From positions 100,255 to 164,254 of the forward strand of contig JAYQNH010000001.1 in NCBI GenBank assembly GCA_038144195.1: 64,000 nucleotides of DNA. Direction: 5' to 3'. This document shows positions 19,321 through 28,629 of the stretch, in pieces. Below the pieces are notes generated by a model, which was not told the DNA's origin, ran no database searches, and saw only the letters and a program-made list of their open reading frames with translations. This stretch comes from VMDJ01 sp038144195 (lineage in GTDB: Bacteria > Pseudomonadota > Gammaproteobacteria > Chromatiales > Chromatiaceae). How positions within the stretch are numbered: the stretch's first letter is position 1; each line of letters starts with the position of its first letter. A program made the position numbers and the translations under genes.

Positions 19321-20214
19321 TTATTTATCGGGGAAAACACCTGTCGACAGGTAGCGGTCGCCACGGTCACAGATAATGGCAACAATCGTGGCATTGCGAA
19401 CTTCTTTATCGAGTAGCAAGGCGGCTGCTACCGCTCCGCCTGAACTAACGCCTGCAAAGATACCTTCTTCAACGGCTAATCGACGTGTCATGTCTTCTGC
19501 GGTGGCTTGATCTATATCGATCTCACGATCAACTAATGAAGCATCAAAAATCGTTGGGAGATATTCTTCTGGCCAGCGACGAATGCCTGGGATCGAAGCG
19601 CCTTCGGTTGGCTGAACACCAATGATCTGCACATCGGCACTCTGTTCTTTAAGGAAGCGAGCTGTGCCAGTAATGGTGCCCGTTGTGCCCATCGCGCTAA
19701 CAAAATGTGTCACTTGATGATGGGTGTCTTCCCAAATCTCAGGGCCTGTGCCGTGATAATGGGCTAAAGGATTATCATCGTTACCAAATTGATTAAGCAC
19801 CTTGCCCTCGCCCCGCGCTTCCATGGCTAAGGCAAGATCACGAGCACCTTCCATGCTCTCTTCCTTAGTTACCAGAATTAGCTTTGCGCCATAGGCTCGC
19901 ATCGCCGCGCGACGCTCAACACTAAGGTTATCTGGCATGATCAAAATCATTTTATAGCCGCGTATGGCTGCTGCCATGGCTAAAGCAATACCTGTGTTGC
20001 CACTGGTCGCTTCGATTAGGGTATCGCCAGGCTTGATGTCGCCTCGCCTTTCAGCGCGCTCGATCATGGATAACGCAGGTCGGTCTTTTACAGAGCCGGC
20101 TGGGTTATTGCCTTCGAGTTTGGCCAAAATGGTATTGCTAGTCTCACCAGGAATGCGCTGAAGACGCACCAGAGGTGTCTTGCCAACAAAGTCTGCAATG
20201 GTTGGGTAGTTCAT
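19321..20214 (-). CDS. cysM: cysteine synthase B
   Basis: PLP enzyme making cysteine from O-acetylserine and sulfide or thiosulfate. 297 residues. PLP lysine K43 in NNPAGSVKDRPALSM, substrate loop EATSGNTGIALAMA, phosphate-binding SAMGTTGTITG and C-terminal SSGGAVAAALLL. The pattern RRWPEEYLPTIFD in the lid region is typical of CysM rather than CysK. Lies between pdxJ and the exonuclease gene on the same strand; 35 bases separate it from pdxJ. Confidence 0.93.
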   Translation of the reverse strand: MNYPTIADFVGKTPLVRLQRIPGETSNTILAKLEGNNPAGSVKDRPALSMIERAERRGDIKPGDTLIEATSGNTGIALAMAAAIRGYKMILIMPDNLSVERRAAMRAYGAKLILVTKEESMEGARDLALAMEARGEGKVLNQFGNDDNPLAHYHGTGPEIWEDTHHQVTHFVSAMGTTGTITGTARFLKEQSADVQIIGVQPTEGASIPGIRRWPEEYLPTIFDASLVDREIDIDQATAEDMTRRLAVEEGIFAGVSSGGAVAAALLLDKEVRNATIVAIICDRGDRYLSTGVFPDK

Positions 20215-20249
20215 GGCCCTAGTTTACCTCAACCAGAGCTTAGATAGCC

Positions 20250-20996
20250 TTAGGCTTCGTATTTACTTGAACGTTGGATAAGGCGTTTCATATCGGCCAC
20301 TGCCGCATGTAAACCGCTAAAGATAGCGCGGGCGACAATCGCATGTCCGATGTTGAATTCAACAATGCCCTCTATCTGAGCAATGGCTTTTACGTTGTGG
20401 TAATCCAAGCCATGTCCGGCATTGACCTGCAGGCCAAGCTCATTGCCATAGCGCACAGCTTCAGTGATACGCACTAGCTCTTTAGCTCGTTCAGCACTGC
20501 CATAGCCGGCATCAGCATAGTGACCGGTGTGAATCTCGATCACAGGGGCGCCAACCTCTTTGGCAGCTTCGAGCTGCTTTGGGTCTGCATCAATAAAGAG
20601 TGATACGCGTATGTCAGCCTCGGCTAGCGTGCCACAATAATCTTTTAGGTAATCGAGTTGGCCTGCGGCATTTAAACCACCTTCGGTGGTGAGTTCTTCT
20701 CGGCGTTCTGGCACCAAGCAGCAATCGGCTGGTTTGACCCCGGTCGCGATTGTCAGCATCTCTGGGGTTGCTGCCATTTCTAGGTTCATGTGGGTCTGTA
20801 GCGCATTATTAAAGAAGTGCACATCACGATCCTGAATGTGGCGACGATCTTCACGCAAATGCAATGTGATTGAGTCGGCGCCCGCCTGCTCTGCCACCAG
20901 TGCTGCTTGAAGAGGTTCCGGATAAGGCGTGCCGCGAGCTTGGCGCAGGGTGGCAACGTGGTCGATGTTCACGCCAAGTAGTCGCTCATAATTCAT
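20250..20996 (-). CDS. pdxJ: pyridoxine 5'-phosphate synthase
   Basis: TIM-barrel enzyme that condenses 1-deoxyxylulose-5-phosphate with 3-amino-1-hydroxyacetone phosphate to pyridoxine phosphate. 248 residues. Starts MNYERLLGVNIDHVATLRQA, with QARGTPYPEP, DSITLHLREDRRHIQD, NLEMAATPEM, PVIEIHTGHYA, VNAGHGLDYHN and IGHAIVARAIFSG, all PdxJ hallmarks. It follows recO by 12 bases, the standard gammaproteobacterial order. The neighbouring PLP-dependent cysM would use its product. Confidence 0.96.
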   Translation of the reverse strand: MNYERLLGVNIDHVATLRQARGTPYPEPLQAALVAEQAGADSITLHLREDRRHIQDRDVHFFNNALQTHMNLEMAATPEMLTIATGVKPADCCLVPERREELTTEGGLNAAGQLDYLKDYCGTLAEADIRVSLFIDADPKQLEAAKEVGAPVIEIHTGHYADAGYGSAERAKELVRITEAVRYGNELGLQVNAGHGLDYHNVKAIAQIEGIVEFNIGHAIVARAIFSGLHAAVADMKRLIQRSSKYEA

Positions 20997-21008
20997 GATG
21001 TTTCCTCG

Positions 21009-21706
21009 TTAGCGAAATAATTCGCGGCTTTTAAGTTCGGCACCTTGAAGGTGCCAATCAATCACACGTCGCATCAATGCGCGTGCTTCCCGGCGCTGCT
21101 CAAGTGAGTCAAAACGACCCTCATTTAGAGCTAAGAGTGTCGAACCCATCACAGCAGACCGGGCTTGATCCACACGTGGACCGAGTTCGATATCGTACTG
21201 ATAGCGAAGATCGGACTGCAATGACTTTCCGTCTTGATCATGGGTTAATGATAGCCCTAAGCCTAATTCATCGAGTAATAAACATTCAAAACGACGCAAC
21301 ACAGGTTCTAAAGCATCATTCGAGGGGTCAGCGTTGGCGAGAGCTTCAATGGATGAAGTGTAGCTTGCAAACAAGCGCTCATGAGCATCATGGGGCTCTG
21401 TCATCTTCAAGATCAGCTCGTTGAGATATATGGCACAGTAAAGCGCTTTTCCCTTTAAGGAATGCGCTGAAGATGCGACATCGCAATGGGTTAAGGTTGG
21501 CAGCTGCCCTCTTCCTCGCCAATCAACTAACAAGGGGTAAAGGGTTGTAACGAGCCACTGCGATTCGTTTTGCCACCGAGCGCACCTTTGGCAAGTACAC
21601 CAATGCGTCCTTGATTAGGCGTGAACAGCTCAACAATCAGGCTCGATTCTTGGTAGCGACGATGATGTAAAACAAACGCGGGCTTTAAAGAGGCGGCTTC
21701 GCTCAA
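21009..21706 (-). CDS. recO: DNA repair protein RecO, one frameshift
   Basis: Recombination mediator that anneals SSB-coated DNA with RecR. The N-terminal OB fold is read from TTG 21706 (overlapping the era stop): AFVLHHRRYQESSLIVELFT, NQGRIGVLAKGALG, SLQPFTP, then the frame shifts near 21535. One added T gives PLLVDWRGRGQLPTLTHCD and joins the helical C-terminal part (LLLDELGLGLSL, ALNEGRF). Total about 232 residues, usual size. No zinc-cysteine motif, as in other gammaproteobacterial RecO. The frameshift is likely technical. Confidence 0.88.
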
Positions 21707-22605
21707 TCGGAGTACCCAAGTTTCGCTAGGCTGTTTTCGTCAGATGACCAGCTCTTTTTTACTTTGATCCAAACATCAAGGTGAATACGGGTTTCAAAAA
21801 ACTGTGCCATTTGTAATCTGGCTGCACTGGCAGTTTCTTTCATCGCATCCCCTTGCTTGCCGAGCAAAATGCCGCGCTGACTTTCGCGTTCCACCCAGAT
21901 AACGGCACCAATGATGTAGCGCTCAGGTTCTTCCTCAAAGGTTTCGATCTCAACGGTAATCGAGTAAGGAAGCTCTTTGTGGTAGCGACGAATGATTTGT
22001 TCACGCAAAAGCTCGGCAGCAAAGAAACGAGCGGAGCGATCAGTGATTTGATCTTCGGCAAACAAATACTCGCTTGCCGGCATCATGTTGTTAACTTCGG
22101 TTTGTAGCTGTTCAGCATTGATGCCTGATTTAGCTGAGACCGGCAGAATGGCTTTGAAGTTATGGCGCTGTCCCAATTCAGCTAAGAAAGGCATGAGCTT
22201 TTCTTTTGGGTTGACGGTATCGACTTTGTTCACCACCGCAATGCATGGCGTTCCTGCGGCTTTAATGGCTTTTAATACAGCGGCATCTTCTTTGGTCCAT
22301 ACCAAAGCCTGACAAACAAAGATCGCGACATTCACATCGAGCAGCGCGGTATGCGCCGTACGATTGAGGTAGCGATTCATGGCTTTCTCACCGCGTTGAT
22401 GAATGCCAGGTGTGTCGATATACACCACTTGAACATCGCCTTCGGTATAGATTCCTAAGATTTGATGACGTGTGGTCTGTGGTTTATGTGAGGTGATCGC
22501 CATCTTCTGACCAAGCAAACGATTAAGTAGTGTCGATTTGCCTACATTCGGGCGACCTACAATCGCTGCGTAACCAGCTTTGGTGTTCGGTGTATCTGGG
22601 CTCAT
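21703..22605 (-). CDS. era: GTPase Era
   Basis: Essential GTPase in 16S rRNA maturation and 30S assembly. 300 residues, intact. G1 GRPNVGKSTLLN, G2 TTRHQILGI, G3 IDTPGI, G4 NKVD, G5 SAKSG, and a C-terminal KH domain with VIWVERESQRGILLGKQG. The ATG overlaps the rnc stop by 4 bases, and its own TGA overlaps the TTG of recO. This is the canonical lepA-lepB-rnc-era-recO-pdxJ cluster. Confidence 0.97.
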   Translation of the reverse strand: MSPDTPNTKAGYAAIVGRPNVGKSTLLNRLLGQKMAITSHKPQTTRHQILGIYTEGDVQVVYIDTPGIHQRGEKAMNRYLNRTAHTALLDVNVAIFVCQALVWTKEDAAVLKAIKAAGTPCIAVVNKVDTVNPKEKLMPFLAELGQRHNFKAILPVSAKSGINAEQLQTEVNNMMPASEYLFAEDQITDRSARFFAAELLREQIIRRYHKELPYSITVEIETFEEEPERYIIGAVIWVERESQRGILLGKQGDAMKETASAARLQMAQFFETRIHLDVWIKVKKSWSSDENSLAKLGYSD

Positions 22606-23285
22606 GCTTTTTCAGGCTCAACGTTCAGCATGTCGAGCATAGCTTGAGCAGCTGCTTGCTCGGCTTTGCGACGACTTGTGCCCTGACCTTTTGCAACGTC
22701 AGCTTGAGATTCGATCTGGCAGATAACGTAAAAGGTCTGCTTGTGTTGATCGCCACTGATGTCATCAACCTCGTAACTGGGCAAAGCTAAGCCTTGTGAC
22801 TGCAGATATTCTTGCAGCTGCGTTTTAGCGTCTTTTTGTTTGAGCGAAGTTGATGGGTTGGCCAGACGCTCACCTAAAAAATGACGCACTAAGCCTCTTG
22901 CCGACTCCATGCCGCCATCGAGATATACCGCTGCAATAATTGCCTCAATGGCATCGGCAAGAATCGAGTCTCGATTTTGACCGCCAGATTTGAGCTCGCC
23001 AGTGCCAAGAAACAGCAAATCACCTAAATTATATTCGCGGGCGATTTCAGCCAGGGTTTCACGCTTAACAAGATAAGCGCGCATTCGACTCAGCTGACCT
23101 TCAGTCGCTTTCTCGTCGATCTGAAATAACTGGTCTGCAACCTCAAAACCTAGGATGGAATCACCTAAAAACTCCAGGCGCTCGTTATTTCTACTGCCCG
23201 CACTACGGTGTGTCAGTGCGTTGATGAGTAGAGATTCGTCTTGGAAGGTGTAGTTGAGTTGTCTTTGCAGACGTTCTAATTTCAC
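22602..23285 (-). CDS. rnc: ribonuclease III
   Basis: Double-stranded RNA endonuclease for rRNA and mRNA processing. 227 residues. The RNase III signature ERLEFLGDS is at residues 35-43, with the second catalytic acidic motif DAIEAIIAAVYLDGG near 115, and a C-terminal dsRNA-binding domain (KTQLQEYLQSQGLALPSYE through GTSRRKAEQAAAQAML). Overlaps DUF4845 upstream and era downstream by 4 bases each, so translation is coupled. Confidence 0.97.
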   Translation of the reverse strand: MKLERLQRQLNYTFQDESLLINALTHRSAGSRNNERLEFLGDSILGFEVADQLFQIDEKATEGQLSRMRAYLVKRETLAEIAREYNLGDLLFLGTGELKSGGQNRDSILADAIEAIIAAVYLDGGMESARGLVRHFLGERLANPSTSLKQKDAKTQLQEYLQSQGLALPSYEVDDISGDQHKQTFYVICQIESQADVAKGQGTSRRKAEQAAAQAMLDMLNVEPEKA

Positions 23286-23659
23286 TTAAGCGGTACCGAT
23301 TCTTCGAAATTCAGCACAAAGCCAATGCCCGAGAAAATCTCAGGTTGGACTGTGTAGGCTAATTCTATCGAAGTTTCGCCATATCCACGCGTTATGGTGA
23401 TGTTTCGTAGATCAAAATCATCAACTTGATTGATATCGAAGCGTTTTGCCGCCAATTTACCGATTTCTACAATGTTGGCAGTGCGTGCCGGTGTTTCTTC
23501 TGCGATCCCCTCGATCACTTCGGTCACGATGTAATGTTGGAGATAAGTTGGTACCACAGCAGTGACGGCAACAAATAGGCCGCCAAAGAGCACAATTGCG
23601 CCAATAAAGCCGAAAAAGCCCATGCCCTTCTGACGATGTGTTGATCTGCTGTTGTGCAT
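23282..23659 (-). CDS. DUF4845 single-pass membrane protein
   Basis: 125 residues, one N-terminal membrane segment (GFFGFIGAIVLFGGLFVAVTA) after a basic start, and a periplasmic domain ending ITRGYGETSIELAYTVQPEI and LNFEESVPLK. Matches the DUF4845 family, which in many gammaproteobacteria lies between lepB and rnc. Function is unknown; position suggests a link to signal peptidase expression only. Overlaps rnc by 4 bases. Confidence 0.85.
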   Translation of the reverse strand: MHNSRSTHRQKGMGFFGFIGAIVLFGGLFVAVTAVVPTYLQHYIVTEVIEGIAEETPARTANIVEIGKLAAKRFDINQVDDFDLRNITITRGYGETSIELAYTVQPEIFSGIGFVLNFEESVPLK

Positions 23660-23709
23660 GTCGATGCCGATTAAATAAAAATGATAGGTATTATCGACAC
23701 TTAGCGGCT

Positions 23710-24555
23710 TTATTTAATAATGGTTCCAATGCGAGACCAGTCAACAAATCCTGGAGCATTAGCATCAAAATTGAGCCAAATAAAGAAGGCCTTACCAACG
23801 AGGTTTTCCTCAGGCACTAAGCCCCAACAGCGACCGTCGTTACTGTCATCGCGGTTATCGCCCACCATCAAGTAGTAGCCATCGGGGATAACAATTTCTT
23901 TGTTGCGTAGGAAGTTACAACCGCCACTGTAGTCAGGCGCACGTGGATTAACCAATACCGAGTCTTGCACTCCTTTTAGGTCTTCTGTGCCATGGAAGTA
24001 GCCTTGAGCACGCATACCCGAGCCAACGGCTTGATAACGCCCTACAGGCTCGATCATTACAGGCTCGCCGTTAATGAACAGGTGTTTTTGCGAGTAGCTC
24101 ACCTGATCACCCGGAAGACCCACTAGGCGCTTGATGTAATCCATTCGAGGATTAAGCGGATAACGGAATACCACCACATCACCGCGTTCTGGTTGATTTA
24201 ACTCGATGATCTTGGTCTTAGTGACAGGTAGACGAATACCGTAATCAAACTTGTTCACCAAAATGAAGTCGCCTACTAACAAGGTAGGCATCATCGAACC
24301 TGATGGAATGCGGAAAGGCTCTACGATAAAAGCGCGCAGTAAGAGAACGAGTAGAAAGATCGGCCAGAACGAACGTGCATACTCGGCATAAACCGGCAGG
24401 ATATCCCCTTTTTCATAGTCTTTATGACTTAAGCGATAAAGAAGACAAACAACAACACTGATAACAGTGACGACTGCCAATGCATGCTCGATGCCAAATT
24501 GCATAATGATCCAAACGAGGAATCCAAAAAAACCAATGACTGCGATCGATTGCAT
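23710..24555 (-). CDS. lepB: signal peptidase I
   Basis: Membrane serine protease that removes signal peptides. Start ATG at 24555 gives MQSIAVIGFFGFLVWIIMQ, with two TM segments (the second PIFLLVLLLRAFI). Catalytic Ser87 in FRIPSGSMMPTLL and Lys142 in MDYIKRLVGLPGD, then the box GDNRDDSNDGRCWG. 281 residues. As given, the frame is open upstream into lepA, making a false LepA-LepB fusion; this comes from a missing A near 24611. The real start lies 13 bases after the lepA stop. Confidence 0.95.
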   Translation of the reverse strand: MQSIAVIGFFGFLVWIIMQFGIEHALAVVTVISVVVCLLYRLSHKDYEKGDILPVYAEYARSFWPIFLLVLLLRAFIVEPFRIPSGSMMPTLLVGDFILVNKFDYGIRLPVTKTKIIELNQPERGDVVVFRYPLNPRMDYIKRLVGLPGDQVSYSQKHLFINGEPVMIEPVGRYQAVGSGMRAQGYFHGTEDLKGVQDSVLVNPRAPDYSGGCNFLRNKEIVIPDGYYLMVGDNRDDSNDGRCWGLVPEENLVGKAFFIWLNFDANAPGFVDWSRIGTIIK

Positions 24556-24568
24556 GCTGAAAAGTCCG

Positions 24569-26371
24569 TTAGTTGTCTTTGCCGACTTGTAGCACTGCAA
24601 GGAAGGCTTTTGTGGAATCTCCACGCGCCCTACTTGTTTCATGCGTTTTTTACCGGCTTTTTGTTTTTCTAAAAGCTTACGTTTTCGAGAAGCGTCACCA
24701 CCATAACACTTTGCGGTTACATTTTTACGTAAAGCCTTCACTGATGAGCGTGCAATAATCTTAGCGCCTATGGCGGCCTGGATAGCCACTTCAAACATCT
24801 GACGAGGAATGATTTCTTTCATACGGTCAGTTAAATCACGGCCACGAGATTCTGCGTAATCACGATGTACGATAATTGAGAGTGCGTCGACTTTCTCACT
24901 GTTAATCAGATGTCGAGCTTAATCAGCTTGGCCTCTTGGAAGCGCTTAAATTCATACTCAAACGAGGCGTAGCCACGACTGACTGATTTAAGACGGTCAA
25001 AGAAATCGAGTACAACCTCATTCATAGGCAAGTCGTAAGTCAATTGAACTTGTCCAGCAAGATACTGCATGTTCTTTTGCACACCGCGCTTCTCAATACA
25101 CAGATTGATCACGTTGCCAAGGTAATCTTGGGGAACCAAAATGTTCGCCTCGATGATTGGTTCGCGAACTTCAGCTATGCGGCTCGGGTCAGGTAGATCT
25201 GAAGGATTACTGATCTTGATGATTTCACCGCTATTCAGCGCGATCTCATAAATAACAGTTGGTGCAGTGGTAATTAGGTCGAGATCAAATTCACGCTCTA
25301 GGCGCTCCTGAATGATCTCCATGTGCAACATGCCCAAAAAGCCACAACGAAAACCAAAGCCAAGCGCCTGAGAAGTTTCCGGCTCGTAGGCTAATGCAGC
25401 ATCATTGAGTTTGAGTTTCTGCAGTGATTCACGGAATGATTCGTAGTCATCTGAACTCACAGGATATAAGCCAGCGAATACGCGTGGATGCATTTCCTTA
25501 AAACCGGGTAAAGGTTTTTCGGCCTGTTTGTTTTCAATTGTTATCGTGTCACCGACTGGTGCGCCGTCGATATCTTTAATACCCGCGATAACAAAGCCTA
25601 CTTCACCGGTTGAGAGGACTTTTTATCTAAGCGCTTCGGCGTGAACACACCCACCTTTTCAACTTGGAATGTACGACCTGTCGACATGATGCGCATTTTA
25701 TCTTTCGGTTTAATCTCACCATTAACCACGCGGATCAGTGAGATAACACCCACGTAAGGGTCAAACCAAGAATCGATAATCAGAGCTTGTAGAGGATCTG
25801 ATGCATCACCGGCTGGTGGAGGAATCAGTTGCACCAAGCTTTCTAGAAGATCCTCAATACCAATGCCGGTTTTAGCGCTTACTTCTAGCGCTTCTGTTGC
25901 ATCAATACCAATGATCTCTTCGATCTCTTGTTTGACCTTATCTGGATCAGCTGATGGTAAATCGATCTTATTAAGGACTGGGACGACCTCTAAACCTTGC
26001 TCTATCGCGGTGTAACAATTGGCCACACTTTGGGCTTCAACACCTTGTGCAGCATCAGCAACCAATAAGGCACCTTCGCAAGCTGCAAGTGAGCGCGAAA
26101 CTTCATAAGAAAAATCGACGTGCCCTGGGGTGTCGATAAAGTTGAGCTGGTAAGTCTCACCATTCTGCGCGGTGTAATGCAGGGTGACAGATTGAGCTTT
26201 GATCGTAATGCCACGTTCACGCTCGATATCCATCGAATCGAGGACCTGAGCTGCCATTTCACGCTCAGTAAGACCGCCGCAAACCTGTATAAAGCGGTCG
26301 GCAATGGTCGACTTACCATGGTCGATATGCGCGATGATGGAGAAGTTACGGATGTGACTCAAGTCAGTCAT
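24569..26371 (-). CDS. lepA: elongation factor 4 (LepA), three frameshifts
   Basis: Ribosome-bound GTPase. Starts at ATG 26371: MTDLSHIRNFSIIAHIDHGKS with G1 AHIDHGKST, ERERGITIKAQ, G3 DTPGHVDF, G4 NKIDLP. Breaks: run of five A near 25620 (six gives DKKVLSTGEVGFVIAG), near 24905 (restored LDILINSEKVDALSIIVHRD) and near 24611 (restored PQKAFLAVLQVGKDN and stop). The LepA-specific C-terminal domain IIARSSVKALRKNVTAKCYG is present. About 600 residues when joined. Three indels in a core translation gene argue strongly for base-calling errors. Confidence 0.95.
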
Positions 26372-26414
26372 AAAGTCGTTACACAAAAAATGGGGCTCCA
26401 TCTGTCACAAGACA

Positions 26415-26446
26415 TAAAAAACGGGACCCCCGTGAGAGGTCCCGTT
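26415..26446 (-). terminator. rho-independent terminator of the degQ-glutaredoxin transcript
   Basis: Perfect 9-bp stem aacgggacc / ggtcccgtt (26420-26428 with 26438-26446) with a 9-base loop, followed on the minus strand by T6. It lies 22 bp beyond the glutaredoxin-like stop and 48 bp before the lepA start, separating the sigma-E operon from lepA. Confidence 0.9.
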
Positions 26447-26468
26447 TTGGGAGCAATCGTTGAGCAAA

Positions 26469-26714
26469 TTATAACGGATTCTGTGGTGCGCCGAAATGAC
26501 TGATCAGGGCCTCAGGTGATGGAATTAGCTCGCAAATCAAGGTTTGATCGAGCATGAGTACCGGAACCCTGAGCCCATACTCGTGTTTCCACTTCGGATT
26601 TTGATCCACATCACACCACTCTAGGTGGTCTAACCGATCCGGCCATCCCCGATGAAGCATTGAAACCATATCTTCACAAAGGTGACAGCCTTCTCGGTAG
26701 AACAGCTTGAGCAT
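26469..26714 (-). CDS. glutaredoxin-like protein (DUF836 family)
   Basis: 81 residues with a thioredoxin-fold opening MLKLFYREGCHLCEDMVSML; redox cysteines C10 and C13 form the C-x2-C pair. A cis-proline segment GLRVPVLMLDQ follows, as in glutaredoxin-like NrdH/DUF836 proteins. Cytoplasmic. Its start abuts the degQ stop (shared position 26714), so it is the last gene of the sigma-E operon. Its redox target is unknown. Confidence 0.88.
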   Translation of the reverse strand: MLKLFYREGCHLCEDMVSMLHRGWPDRLDHLEWCDVDQNPKWKHEYGLRVPVLMLDQTLICELIPSPEALISHFGAPQNPL

Positions 26715-28117
26715 TAGCGCCCAATGGTCAGTGCGACAAAGGCAGGATTGCCGTCACGAATGATTAATGCGGCGACGGTGCCTTTGTTCATCGCATCTTC
26801 CATCATCGATTGAAGCTGATCTGCATTTTTCACAGATTGACGGTTAAACATCTTCACGATGTCGCCTGCTTTAAGCACGGCTGCCAAACGACTGCTTGGT
26901 GAGACCTCACGAATCACCGCACCACCCTCTGGCATACCAGAAGCTTCACGCTCATCTGATGTCATATCACTAATTTGAACACCAAGGGTATCGATCATCT
27001 TAGGTGCAGATGATGAGCTATTCGCTTGAATGCCATCTTTAGGTAACTGAGCAACCTTGATCGACTTGGTTATCGTTTTACCGTTACGGATGATTTCTAG
27101 CTTGTGTGTTTTATCAACTGCGGAGCGACCAACGATTGGCGGTAACTCGCTAGAATAACGAATATTGATGCCGTTGAACTTGGTGATGATGTCACCGACT
27201 TCAAGACCTGCATCGCTAGCAGGTGTATTTGGAAGCACCTTGGATACCAAGGCGCCACGTGGTTTATCTAAACCAAAGCTTTCTGCAAGATTGTTATCAA
27301 CATCTTGAATCAACACACCAAGGTAGCCACGAGAGACGCTGCCATTGCTGCGGATCTGATTAGCGACATCCATAGCAAGCTCGATTGGGATTGAGAAAGA
27401 CAGACCCATGAAGCCACCTGAGCGACTGAAGATTTGTGAATTGATACCTACAACTTCACCATCGAGATTAAATAAAGGACCACCGGAGTTGCCAGGATTA
27501 ATTGCAACATCGGTTTGAATGAAAGGCACATAGTTCTCACGAGGCAAATTACGACCTTTTGCACTAACGATGCCGGCTGTCACACTGTGGTCAAAGCCAA
27601 ATGGTGAACCAATCGCCAGCACCCACTCGCCGACGCGTAATTTGTCACTACTGCCTATTTTCACAACAGGCAAATTCTTAGCATCAATCTAGATGACTGC
27701 GACGTCAGTGTCAGGATCACTGCCAATGAGTTCAGCTTCAAACACACGACGATCGCTAAGACGAACTTCTATCGCATCAGCGTCTTTGATGACGTGATTG
27801 TTTGTCATGATGTAGCCATCGCTACTTAAGATAAAGCCCGAACCTAATGACTGGGCATCACGGTTACCAAGATCAGGAATCCCTTCTTCAAAGAACTTCT
27901 TAAACAATTCAGGCATTGGCATATTGTCTGGAAGATCGAATTGACGACGCATGGATTGACGCGGCGCTTTCATGTCATGACGAGTACTGATATTGACCAC
28001 TGATGGACTGTTTTTCTCAGCGAGTTCAGCAAAATCAGGAAGATTTGCCGCGAATGATGATTGCGCAACAAAGGTCAACGCAAATAACCATGAAATAACA
28101 GACGCTCTATTAAACAT
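26714..28117 (-). CDS. periplasmic serine protease DegQ/MucD, interrupted by one in-frame TAG
   Basis: HtrA-type protease-chaperone of the envelope-stress regulon. Signal peptide MFNRASVISWLFALTFVAQSS. Catalytic triad: His108 (MTNNHV), Asp138 (DPDTDVAV), Ser211 (NPGNSGGPL). Two PDZ domains follow (about 260-350 and 375-465; GYLGVLIQDV, GDIITKFNGI, GDIVKMFNRQ). Codon 143 is TAG at 27689-27691 within DVAVI-stop-IDAKNLPVVKIG, where relatives have Lys (AAG). The frame is the same before and after, so this is a substitution, unlike the indels elsewhere. Either a base-call error or a true nonsense mutation separating His/Asp from Ser. Confidence 0.9.
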
Positions 28118-28134
28118 GTTTGTATCCTTTAAAT

Positions 28135-28629
28135 TTAAGGTTTGGAATTTAATTGTTCAAAAGCAACTTGCACACCGGCAGGTTGCGTACTGACTTTGAT
28201 AAGCGAAGTGTTGATAGGTTCCTTACGCTTAGCAGCTTTTAACCCCATCGCTAAACCTAGACATCCGCCGACTAAGGCAAGGCCATCGTTAAATGCGCCT
28301 GGACCAAATATCGCTATAGCTGCGGCATTGCCCACAATTGCACCGACCATGAGCGCAAACAAAGGCAGGCCATATAAAGACCAAATGGATTTCGAGTAGG
28401 TCGATTCTGGAATTTTAAGCGTTACCGTTGAGCCCATCGTTGGAGCCGAATCGAATTGATCAATGAACAAATCAACTTCGTTTTCGGCACGATTTGGAAA
28501 CCATTTGCCGATTGCTGCTGTACCACACCCTGCTTTCGCATCACATGAATGGCAGCCGCTTTGACGTTGAATAGAAACGCGAACAAGGTTTCCGCGAGAT
28601 GCAATGACGGTGGCTTGCTGCTCAATCAT
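28135..28629 (-). CDS. rseC: SoxR-reducing / RseC family protein
   Basis: 164-residue inner-membrane protein. N-terminal cytoplasmic cysteine motif SGCHSCDAKAGCG (C-x2-C-x5-C), typical of RseC/MucC, then two TM segments (YGLPLFALMVGAIVGNAAA; LALVGGCLGLAMGLKAA). Modulates sigma-E signalling and reducing systems in relatives. Overlaps rseA by 4 bases and precedes degQ by 17. Normally rseB lies between rseA and rseC; here it is absent. Confidence 0.9.
   Translation of the reverse strand: MIEQQATVIASRGNLVRVSIQRQSGCHSCDAKAGCGTAAIGKWFPNRAENEVDLFIDQFDSAPTMGSTVTLKIPESTYSKSIWSLYGLPLFALMVGAIVGNAAAIAIFGPGAFNDGLALVGGCLGLAMGLKAAKRKEPINTSLIKVSTQPAGVQVAFEQLNSKP

Noticed and set aside
23710..24822. A 370-residue LepB with a long basic N-terminal extension
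   Set aside because: The extension is the conserved LepA C-terminus; one added A separates the two proteins cleanly.
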